From NCBI GenBank assembly GCA_031396505.1, contig JANNKX010000101.1, forward strand, positions 1-5,285: a DNA stretch of 5,285 bases. Reading direction: 5' to 3'. Shown here piece after piece: positions 1 to 5,285 of the stretch (position 1 is its first letter; every line of letters begins with the position of its first letter). The translations under genes and the position numbers were made by a program. The notes beneath the pieces were generated by a model that saw only the letters and a list, made by a program, of their open reading frames with translations, made no database searches and had not been told where the DNA came from. Origin of the DNA: JAAFHS01 sp031396505. GTDB taxonomy: Bacteria > Pseudomonadota > Alphaproteobacteria > Rhodobacterales > Rhodobacteraceae.

Positions 1-19
1 GCGTCGAGTCGCTCGACGC
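1..19. repeat. Perfect 8-bp inverted repeat with 3-base loop
   Basis: GCGTCGAG at 1-8 is the exact reverse complement of CTCGACGC at 12-19, with TCG between them. The palindrome may continue left of the window, so its full length is unknown. It sits inside the open plus-strand frame, where it reads V-E-S-L-D-A. No T-run follows it on the plus strand, so a terminator in that direction is not supported. It may simply be a chance product of GC-rich codons, or a recombinase or regulator site. Confidence 0.45.
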
Positions 20-538
20 CTCAACGCCCTATCCCAACCCCTCTATTCGCACGACCGGCTTTGCGATGTGTCGCACGGACTGGCTTGCGCTGGATCGGGG
101 CGATCTTTCGGTGCGCTATGGCGGCAACCTGTTCGAGGCCGGGCCGCATTCAATGACCAAACAGGTGTTACGCCAGGGGGGCTTGGTTCTGCTGGTGGGC
201 CGCGATGGTCGGACCTTCCGGCCCGAAGAATGGCGAGGCAGCGCCACATATCGCCTATCGCAGCAGGAAAACCTGCTGTTCGCTGACAACCGCACCGACA
301 AGTTCCAACTAGCCCCACCTGCCAAACGCCGCCGTCTTGTGGCCGCAAACTGGGGCGATAAGGTGCAAGTCGTGCCAGTCTCGATCACCGTTATTTTTTT
401 GCGCTGGGTCCGCGCAAAGGTGCAAAGGTTTTGGTGGCGCGCCCTTGGGTGCAGGCTCATATCGCGCTGAGAGTAGGCAGATCGACCACGGGCCGCTTTG
501 TCCATAAGCAGCTGGCGGGCAGTCACGCCACCACCTGA
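3..538 (+). pseudogene. Unrecognised plus-strand gene, 5'-truncated by the window edge and frame-shifted at a T-run
   Basis: A plus-strand frame is open from the left edge (codons starting at base 3) and looks coding: its codons mostly end in G or C, and the peptide has a mixed, protein-like composition. Examples are DRGDLSVRYGGNLFEAG and LVLLVGRDGRTFRPEEW. An internal ATG lies at 66, but the coding character extends upstream of it, so the true start is probably outside the window. Around 395-401 the coding character moves to the -1 frame. That frame continues as FALGPRKGAKVLVARPW and stops with TGA at 536-538. Without the shift the original frame ends at 470 with a tail rich in W and R that looks like out-of-frame translation. 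The joined product is about 178 residues within the window. I see no motif that assigns a family. The gene converges on the catabolic operon and is probably unrelated to it. A decayed gene or a sequencing error is the simplest explanation; programmed frameshifting is possible but weakly supported. Confidence 0.4.
395..401 (+). other. Homopolymer-run frameshift site (T TTT TTG)
   Basis: Seven T residues run from 394 to 400, followed by G. In the incoming frame the codons are ATT TTT TTG, so bases 395-401 fit the X XXY YYZ pattern of a -1 slippery heptamer. The coding signal changes from that frame to the -1 frame here. I see no upstream Shine-Dalgarno-like stimulator at the usual distance. The nearest downstream stem (GCGC at 401-404 with GCGC at 412-415) begins with no spacer, unlike known stimulatory hairpins. 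A one-base indel in the T-run is therefore the more economical reading. Confidence 0.35.
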
Positions 539-548
539 TCCGGGATCA
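536..548. repeat. 13-base palindrome TGATCCGGGATCA
   Basis: The two 6-base arms TGATCC and GGATCA are perfectly complementary around a single central G. The first three bases are the TGA stop of the shifted plus-strand frame. It lies in the convergent intergenic region. It is too short and too lacking in flanking T to be a convincing terminator. It could be an operator-like site or chance. Confidence 0.3.
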
Positions 549-708
549 CATCGCATTACACCCGCGCACCCGCGCCGATGCTGATATAGCTGGCAGGATT
601 GCCGCGTGGTGCCCGAAGTAGCATGGCCGCTGATGGTGGCCAAGCTGGCGATGGGCGCCTCGCCTATCACAAAAACGCTGATGCCAATCCGCCCCGGTGC
701 TAATGGGC
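539..708. other. Convergent intergenic region with no supported gene
   Basis: This stretch separates the plus-strand remnant from the last operon gene. All frames are short or broken, although a few stretches have coding-like composition. One is a minus-strand frame around 575-700 that reads IGEAPIASLATISG, which may mark further gene decay. For operon transcripts coming from the right, five consecutive T residues occur on the minus strand (A-run at 671-675), about 35 bases past the stop. I could not find a strong GC-rich stem directly before them, so a terminator is not called. A weak 5-bp stem (624-628 with 638-642) has no T-tract. Confidence 0.4.
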
Positions 709-1614
709 TTAAGGCGATTCTGACGATGCAGAGTGAACCGCCTCAGCTTCAGCAGCGCGAAAAACTCTTGGATAGTTTCCTGTAACAAAACCGGCAAGTC
801 CGAGGATCGCGCGGGCCTGTTGCCACGTGGCGACGGGGCGGTTGTAGCGCGCGCATAATTCTGCCGCGCGCGCGACGAGGGCGGCGTTGGACGGGGCCAG
901 CGTATCGCGGTCAAGGCGGACATTATCTTCAAGCCCGGTGCGGGTATGGCCACCCTTGGCGATGGACCATTCGTTGATGGCGTATTGTGCCGCCCCGATG
1001 CCAGCGGCACACCATTGCGCATCGGGGGCGAGGCGGGCCAGCGTTTCGATGTAGAAATCGAAGATGCGTTCATCAGCGGGCATCGCATTTTTCACGCCCA
1101 TCACGAACTGCACATAAAGCGGACCTTTCAGGCGGCCATCGCGCGCCATCGTGGCGGCCTGCACGATATGCGACAGATCGAACGCCTCCACCTCTGGTTT
1201 CACGCCGTGGGCCAGCATTTCAGCGGCCAGCCAATCCACAAGGTCAGGCGGGTTTTCATAGACGCGGGTGGGAAAGTTGGTTGACCCCGCCGTCAAGCTG
1301 GCCATGTCGGGGCGCAGGGGCAGCATGCCGCCGCGTTCATGCCCGGCACCCGACCGCCCGCCCGTGGAAAACTGCACGATCATGCCCGGGCAATGGGTGC
1401 GCAGTCCTTCCAGCAGGCGGGCAAAGCGATCGGGGTCAGAGGTGGGGCGGCCTGCATCATCGCGCACGTGGCAGTGCGCGATGGTGGCCCCGGCCTCGAA
1501 CGCGGCATGGGTGGATTCGATCTGTTCGGCAATGGTGATCGGCACGGCGGGGTTGTTCGCCTTGGTCGGCAACGAGCCTGTGATGGCGACGCAGATGATG
1601 CAGGGATGCGTCAT
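709..1614 (-). CDS. 3-keto-5-aminohexanoate cleavage (BKACE, DUF849) family protein
   Basis: This 301-residue protein has the normal length of the BKACE family (PF05853). The family has a zinc-dependent TIM-barrel fold and condenses a beta-keto acid with acetyl-CoA to give acetoacetate and a new acyl-CoA. Family signatures visible here are an N-terminal AITGS segment (10-14), the metal-binding His-Cys-His (H47, H49), QFSTGG (81-86), and GGHTRTGLEDN (221-231) with H223, R225 and the third zinc ligand E229. The C-terminus (about 286-301) is a short Ala/Ser/Glu-rich tail. The start ATG at 1614 overlaps the stop of the dioxygenase gene (ATGA), and no clear Shine-Dalgarno is visible, so translation probably depends on coupling. 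The gene ends with TAA and is last in the block. Family members differ in substrate. Context with a ring-cleavage dioxygenase suggests 3-oxoadipate or a related oxo-acid, but that is inference. The residue aligned with the substrate-amino-binding Glu14 of the founding Kce appears to be Leu15, which argues against 3-keto-5-aminohexanoate itself. The family call is firm; the substrate is not. Confidence 0.93.
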   Translation of the reverse strand: MTHPCIICVAITGSLPTKANNPAVPITIAEQIESTHAAFEAGATIAHCHVRDDAGRPTSDPDRFARLLEGLRTHCPGMIVQFSTGGRSGAGHERGGMLPLRPDMASLTAGSTNFPTRVYENPPDLVDWLAAEMLAHGVKPEVEAFDLSHIVQAATMARDGRLKGPLYVQFVMGVKNAMPADERIFDFYIETLARLAPDAQWCAAGIGAAQYAINEWSIAKGGHTRTGLEDNVRLDRDTLAPSNAALVARAAELCARYNRPVATWQQARAILGLAGFVTGNYPRVFRAAEAEAVHSASSESP

Positions 1615-2483
1615 TGGCCGGCGCGCGACAGCACGAAATCGAAGGCAAGGTCATAGAACGGGCCGTCGATGCCGGAATCGGGATCAGTGATGTAGTTGAA
1701 TTTGGCCATCAGGCTTTCCTTGACGCCAAACACGGCATCGGACCTGATATAGGGATCATCCGGATCGAAGATATGGGTCACAAGGCGGGCGTAACCCTGC
1801 GCCTCGATGATGTAGTGCAGATGCGCGGGGCGGAACGGGTGACGGCCAAGGGCGCCCAGCAATTTGCCAACCGGGCCATCGGCGGGGATGGGGTAGAATT
1901 TCGGCTTTACCGCGCGAAAATGGTAGCTGCCATCCGCCCCGGTGCGAAACACGCCGCGCAGGTTGAAATCGGGCTGGATGCCCTTTTGCTGCACATCGTA
2001 AAAGCCTTCGTCATTGGCCTGCCAGACATCAATCTTGGCCCCCGCGATGGGATTGCCGTCGGTATCAAGGATGCGGCCCTGCACCCGCATCGGATCGCCC
2101 TTGGCATCAAGGCAGATGTTGGCACCCATGGGCAATTCGGGGGCGTCGGGCACATGGAACGGGCCCAGCACGGTGGATTCGCTGGCCCCCGATGGTTTGC
2201 GATTGTTGATCGCATCGACCAGCATCGACACGCCCAGCACATCGGACAGAAGGATGAATTCCTGCCGCCAGTCGGTGCAGATATGGCCGGTTTCAGTCAG
2301 GAACATGATGGCTTGCAGCCATTCACCTTCCGTCGGTTCGATTTCCTTGACCGCTTCGTGCAGTTTGCGGGTGATCACCTCCATCACCTGTTTCAGGCGC
2401 GGGTTCGTGGCGGCGGCGTTGCGGCCCGCGACCACGGCGGCAGAGTTACTTTCCGTGAAGAAGCCTTGTTCGGTGCTGGTCAT
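1611..2483 (-). CDS. Intradiol ring-cleavage dioxygenase, probably hydroxyquinol 1,2-dioxygenase
   Basis: This 290-residue, non-haem Fe(III) enzyme cleaves a catechol-type ring between the two hydroxyls. Hydroxyquinol (benzene-1,2,4-triol) would give maleylacetate. Residues about 20-95 form the helical N-terminal dimerisation domain (Dioxygenase_N) and about 100-285 the beta-sandwich catalytic domain. All four iron ligands are present with family spacing: Y162 (in GFYDVQQ), Y197 (in FYPIPADGPVG), H221 and H223 (in RPAHLHYII). The blocks LGPFHVPDAPELPMGAN (106-122), DVWQANDEGFYDVQQ and THIFDPDDPYI are typical of hydroxyquinol dioxygenases. The length also fits these better than the roughly 250-residue chlorocatechol dioxygenases. 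No signal peptide is seen, so it is cytoplasmic. The ATG at 2483 follows the monooxygenase stop after one base; a GGGG about seven bases upstream may act as a weak ribosome site. The 3' end overlaps the BKACE start by four bases. Catechol or chlorocatechol activity remains possible. Confidence 0.93.
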   Translation of the reverse strand: MTSTEQGFFTESNSAAVVAGRNAAATNPRLKQVMEVITRKLHEAVKEIEPTEGEWLQAIMFLTETGHICTDWRQEFILLSDVLGVSMLVDAINNRKPSGASESTVLGPFHVPDAPELPMGANICLDAKGDPMRVQGRILDTDGNPIAGAKIDVWQANDEGFYDVQQKGIQPDFNLRGVFRTGADGSYHFRAVKPKFYPIPADGPVGKLLGALGRHPFRPAHLHYIIEAQGYARLVTHIFDPDDPYIRSDAVFGVKESLMAKFNYITDPDSGIDGPFYDLAFDFVLSRAGQ

Positions 2484-2484
2484 G

Positions 2485-4227
2485 TCAAATCCCCAGAATG
2501 GTGGTCAGTGCGCGGCGCAGTGCGGCAGCGGGATCCGCCACCATATCGGGGCTGCGCCATGCGACATGGTGGTCGGGGCGCACCAGCAGGCAGCCTGCAT
2601 CGGCGATTTCGGACGCGCGGGCCCAATCGCCGGAGGGATCGTTGATCGCACGGCGCGGGCCGATGACATGGGTGCGGATGGGGATGCCCATTGTTTTGGC
2701 GGCGTCCAGCCATGCTTCGCCGCCGATACCTGTGAGCAGGGCAAACTGCCCGCGCCCGCACAGATCGAGCGTGGACAGCCGTTTGCCATCATGGTCATAG
2801 ACCCACACATGCGGCAGGCGCGCGCCGGGCCACGTGGTGGGCGCATAGTGCAGTTCGGCGTCGCGGGGGAAGGCGGGTTCGGCCTGCCCGTCAGTGACGA
2901 TGGCATTGCTGTGGTAACGCTGGTTCATCTCGACACCGTGGGCGTCGAATTCGTATTTCTTTTGCGCGATGGCCTGCCGCAAGGCCGCGCGCTGCGCCAT
3001 CGCGGCGGGGGTGGTGTCGCAGCGGGCATCCATGTTGGCCTGAATGCGATCGTGATCGAAACTGCCATCCATGCCAAGTGCGGCAAAGATCGGGCCGAAT
3101 TCGGGGATGGATTTGTTGGCACGGGTGACGATCTGTTTGGCAACCGGCGCGCGTTCGGCGGAATAGCTTTCCAACAGGGCAGGGGTGGCTTGGCCTTTCA
3201 GCACCATGGCCAGCTTCCACGCAAGGTTGAAGGCATCCTGAATTGAGGTATTCGACCCAAGGCCATTCGACGGCGGATGCCGGTGGGCGGCGTCGCCCAT
3301 CACGAACACGCGGCCATTCTGCATGTGGGTGGCATAGACGTTGTTCACGGTCCAATAGCTGATTGCGGTCAGGTCGATGGCGATGTCGGGGTCGCCGACA
3401 AGCTGGCGGATGATGCCTTTGGCCTGATCCTCGGTCAGTTCGGGGCGGGGCTGTGTGATGTCATAGCCCCAGATGATCAGCCATTCGTTCCATGGCCTTA
3501 CCATGCGGACGACGCCCATGCCGATGCCGCCGACGTTGGAACCGGGCTGCATGACCCAATACAGCACGGACGGGCGGTGCGCGACATAGCGTGACAGATC
3601 CATGCGGCACAGCAGGTTGATCGACCCGCCGATGCCCATCTGCCCTTCCAGCGGGATGCCCGCATGTTCGGCGACCAGCGAATTGCCGCCATCAGCACCG
3701 ACCAGATATTTCGCGCGCACGGTCAGATCATGGCCCGTCAGGCGGTCACGCAGGGTGGCGGTGACACCTTCAGCATCCTGTTCGTGGCTGAGGTATTCGC
3801 AACTCATCCGGCCTTGGGCACCGCGCGCGCAGGCGGTTTTGAACAGCAAAGGCTCCATGAAGGTTTGCGGCAGATCGTTCATCGCGCAGGGCGATGACAG
3901 CGCATGTTCGGCGGCGGATGCTGGCGCCGTGCCCCAAGTGGCCAGCCGCCCCAGCTCCTCACCCACAATCGACGTGCAGAAAATGTTGTTGCCCATCAAC
4001 TCTTTGGGCGTCGCGTGCAGATAGGCCTCATGTTCCACCTCGGGGCCCAGATCGCGCAAGACCTCCATCGTGCGCTGGTTGGTGATATGGGCGCGCGGGG
4101 AATTGGCGAGCCAGCGGTAGCGGTTCACCACCATCACCTCGACGCCGTGGCTGGCCAGCAGCGCCGCTGTGGCGGACCCCGCAGGACCAGTGCCAATCAC
4201 CAATACATCGGTTGTGATATCCGCCAT
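2485..4227 (-). CDS. FAD-dependent phenol hydroxylase, TfdB (2,4-dichlorophenol 6-monooxygenase) type
   Basis: This is a class A flavoprotein monooxygenase that would add an ortho hydroxyl to a phenolic ring using NAD(P)H and O2. Numbered from the upstream ATG at 4233 (582 residues), it shows the FAD-binding GTGPAG (14-19), the DG motif in VGADGGNS (D181, G182) and the second FAD motif GDAAHRHPP (313-321). It ends in a thioredoxin-like domain (about 450-582), which carries TGIGGEAW. Segments RAHITNQRTMEVLRDLG, VRMVRPWNEWLIIWGYDI and NGLGSNTSIQDAFNLAWK resemble TfdB strongly from memory. Length is close to the roughly 590-600 of TfdB. AGGGAGG at 4234-4240 is directly against the ATG at 4233 but six bases from the in-frame ATG at 4227. 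The start at 4227 (580 residues, beginning MADITTDVLV) is therefore preferred. It lies two bases after livM's stop; using 4233 gives an ATGA overlap. The natural substrate cannot be read from sequence: resorcinol-like phenols would suit the downstream dioxygenase, and chlorophenols are an alternative. Confidence 0.93.
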   Translation of the reverse strand: MADITTDVLVIGTGPAGSATAALLASHGVEVMVVNRYRWLANSPRAHITNQRTMEVLRDLGPEVEHEAYLHATPKELMGNNIFCTSIVGEELGRLATWGTAPASAAEHALSSPCAMNDLPQTFMEPLLFKTACARGAQGRMSCEYLSHEQDAEGVTATLRDRLTGHDLTVRAKYLVGADGGNSLVAEHAGIPLEGQMGIGGSINLLCRMDLSRYVAHRPSVLYWVMQPGSNVGGIGMGVVRMVRPWNEWLIIWGYDITQPRPELTEDQAKGIIRQLVGDPDIAIDLTAISYWTVNNVYATHMQNGRVFVMGDAAHRHPPSNGLGSNTSIQDAFNLAWKLAMVLKGQATPALLESYSAERAPVAKQIVTRANKSIPEFGPIFAALGMDGSFDHDRIQANMDARCDTTPAAMAQRAALRQAIAQKKYEFDAHGVEMNQRYHSNAIVTDGQAEPAFPRDAELHYAPTTWPGARLPHVWVYDHDGKRLSTLDLCGRGQFALLTGIGGEAWLDAAKTMGIPIRTHVIGPRRAINDPSGDWARASEIADAGCLLVRPDHHVAWRSPDMVADPAAALRRALTTILGI

Positions 4228-4229
4228 CG

Positions 4230-5279
4230 TCATCCTCCCTTAAGATCAACCCCGGTCAGCCTGCGCTGCACCGGGAAAAGTTGCAGGCCGGTCCGGTCGG
4301 ACAACAGCCCCCACAGCCCGCGCGGGGCAAACAGCATGACGGCGATGGCGATCAGGCCAAGCGTCAGCAGATACCATGCGCCATAATCGGCCAACGTCGT
4401 CTGTAGTGCGTAGAAGATGATCACGCCGACAATGGGGCCTTCAATGCGGCCAATGCCGCCGATGACCACGATAAAGATCACATAGGCCGTCCAGTCGGTG
4501 ACGCTGAACGCCGCATCGGGCGAGATGCGCGCGGTCTGCACATAGATCAACGCGCCCACCAACCCGGTCATGAACCCCGCAATCAGGAACACCGCCCATT
4601 TGATGCGCCCGGCATCCACGCCCACCGACCGCGCCGCATCGGTGTTGTCGCGCACGGCGGCCAGCGCCAGCCCCAGCCGGTTGCGCAGCAAAAAATAGAT
4701 CGCGCCAATGGTCACCACCGCCAGCAGCAACGCCAGCCAATAGGCCAGAATATCGCGCGCCGCCGCATCGCGCACATCAAACAGTGTGGCGATGGTGGCA
4801 ACCCCCATCATATCCGACGTCGCCTCGCGCGGCAGCGATGTGCCCGTGCCGCCGCCAAGGGTTTTCCATTGCGCCACCAGCAGGCGCGTCACCTCGGCAA
4901 TTACCCAGGTGCCGATGGCGAAATAGGCACCTTGCAGGCGAAACGCGAAAAACGCGGTCGGGATCGACAGCGCCAATGCCGCAACACCGCCCAGCAAAAT
5001 CGCGGGGACCGGGTCCCAGCCCCACAGGATGACGCCCGCAAACATCGCATAGGCCCCGATGCCGACAAAGGCCTGCTGGCCCACCGATACCAGCCCGCCA
5101 TACCCCGCCAGCAGGTTCCACAACTGCGCCAGCGTCAGCATCGTCAGGATAAAGAACATATCCTGTATCAGGCTGCGCGAGGCGAAGGCGGGCAGGATCA
5201 GGCCAACGCCGATCAGGCACAGCATGGCGATGCTGCTGATGGTGCCCGCCCGGCTGCCGGTGGTGATGCGGTACGCCAT
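4230..5279 (-). CDS. livM: Branched-chain amino-acid-type ABC transporter permease LivM
   Basis: This 349-residue inner-membrane permease of the HAAT/Liv family would pair with LivH to form the channel of an importer that also needs two ATPases (LivG, LivF) and a periplasmic binding protein (LivK). None of those partners lies within the window. Hydrophobic membrane segments are visible at about 15-32, 38-58, 62-85, 90-113, 117-135, 178-198, 227-250, 262-290 and 300-318. The cytoplasmic ATPase-contact loop LALAAVRDNTDAARSVGVD (204-222) is a clear LivM hallmark, as are LAGYGGLVSVGQQAFVGIGAY (57-77, shown here in outline) and GGIGRIEGPIVG (274-285). The start ATG at 5279 is preceded by TGA and a single C, which suggests the upstream gene, likely livH, ends at 5281. 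Its ribosome site is outside the window. Clustering with aromatic-catabolism genes suggests the transporter imports the aromatic substrate or a related acid rather than leucine, but this is inferred from position only. Confidence 0.92.
   Translation of the reverse strand: MAYRITTGSRAGTISSIAMLCLIGVGLILPAFASRSLIQDMFFILTMLTLAQLWNLLAGYGGLVSVGQQAFVGIGAYAMFAGVILWGWDPVPAILLGGVAALALSIPTAFFAFRLQGAYFAIGTWVIAEVTRLLVAQWKTLGGGTGTSLPREATSDMMGVATIATLFDVRDAAARDILAYWLALLLAVVTIGAIYFLLRNRLGLALAAVRDNTDAARSVGVDAGRIKWAVFLIAGFMTGLVGALIYVQTARISPDAAFSVTDWTAYVIFIVVIGGIGRIEGPIVGVIIFYALQTTLADYGAWYLLTLGLIAIAVMLFAPRGLWGLLSDRTGLQLFPVQRRLTGVDLKGG
4234..4240 (-). promoter_or_regulatory. Shine-Dalgarno sequence deciding the monooxygenase start
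   Basis: The minus strand reads AGGGAGG, then ATG (4233-4231), ACG, then ATG (4227-4225). The first ATG touches the ribosome site and is too close for normal initiation. The second is six bases away, close to optimal. The site lies within the last codons of livM, so ribosomes ending livM would be positioned to reinitiate here. Confidence 0.7.
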
Positions 5280-5285
5280 GTCAGT

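Noticed and set aside
362..400. Possible plus-strand terminator ending in the T-run at 394-400
   Set aside because: The only stem before the T-run is four base pairs (GGTG at 362-365 with CACC at 386-389) across a 20-base loop, which is too weak. The coding signal also continues past the T-run.
116..670. 184-codon minus-strand frame covering the left-end region
   Set aside because: Most of it is Arg/Ser/Pro-rich antisense of the better plus-strand coding frame, and no domain is recognisable. Only the first part (about 575-670) looks coding-like, which is too little to call a gene.
671..708. Possible rho-independent terminator for the operon
   Set aside because: There are five T residues on the minus strand, but no stable GC-rich stem could be paired immediately before them.
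946..1690. Several plus-strand open frames of 100-180 codons opposite the BKACE gene
   Set aside because: They are shadows of the well-supported minus-strand gene and lack independent ribosome sites or family motifs.
1614..2645. 343-codon open frame on the plus strand, antisense to the dioxygenase
   Set aside because: The peptide is rich in His, Gly and Arg, as expected for the complement of a GC-rich gene. The minus-strand gene keeps all four iron ligands.
2014..3246. 410-codon open frame on the plus strand, antisense to the dioxygenase and hydroxylase genes
   Set aside because: It lies wholly opposite two genes with intact catalytic motifs, and its product shows no recognisable domain. 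Long antisense frames are common in high-GC coding DNA.
1..5285. CRISPR array, tRNA, rRNA or complete insertion sequence
   Set aside because: No regularly spaced direct repeats, no cloverleaf-like or rRNA-like segments, and no recognisable transposase with paired terminal repeats were seen.

Overview
The window is high-GC bacterial DNA with strong G/C preference at third codon positions. Gene content and layout suggest a proteobacterium, most likely an alphaproteobacterium; no marker gene in the window fixes the genus.

About 87% of the window (709 to the right edge) is one tightly packed minus-strand gene block, read from right to left. It contains a branched-chain amino-acid-type ABC permease (livM, 4230-5279), a TfdB/phenol-hydroxylase-type FAD monooxygenase (2485-4227, or to 4233 with the upstream ATG), an intradiol ring-cleavage dioxygenase with hydroxyquinol 1,2-dioxygenase features (1611-2483), and a DUF849/BKACE-type beta-keto acid cleavage enzyme (709-1614). 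Successive genes overlap by ATGA or are separated by only one or two bases, so they are very probably co-transcribed and translationally coupled. The start of the operon lies beyond the right edge. The bases just before livM (TGA, C, ATG) suggest another gene ends there, probably livH.

Together the genes suggest a pathway for a hydroxylated or chlorinated aromatic: uptake by a Liv-type ABC importer, ring hydroxylation by the flavoprotein, ortho cleavage of a hydroxyquinol-type product to maleylacetate, and thiolytic processing of a downstream beta-keto acid. The most interesting inference is that the BKACE enzyme could convert 3-oxoadipate plus acetyl-CoA to succinyl-CoA plus acetoacetate, replacing the usual 3-oxoadipate CoA-transferase and thiolase. 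Maleylacetate reductase, which would link the two steps, is not in the window.

The left end (1-538) faces the operon. It holds the 3' part of a plus-strand coding region that I do not recognise. Its good coding signal switches to the -1 frame at a run of seven T, so it is either a decaying gene, a sequencing error or, less likely, a programmed frameshift. A perfect 8-bp inverted repeat lies at the extreme left edge. Bases 539-708 between the converging genes contain no gene I can support and no convincing terminator.
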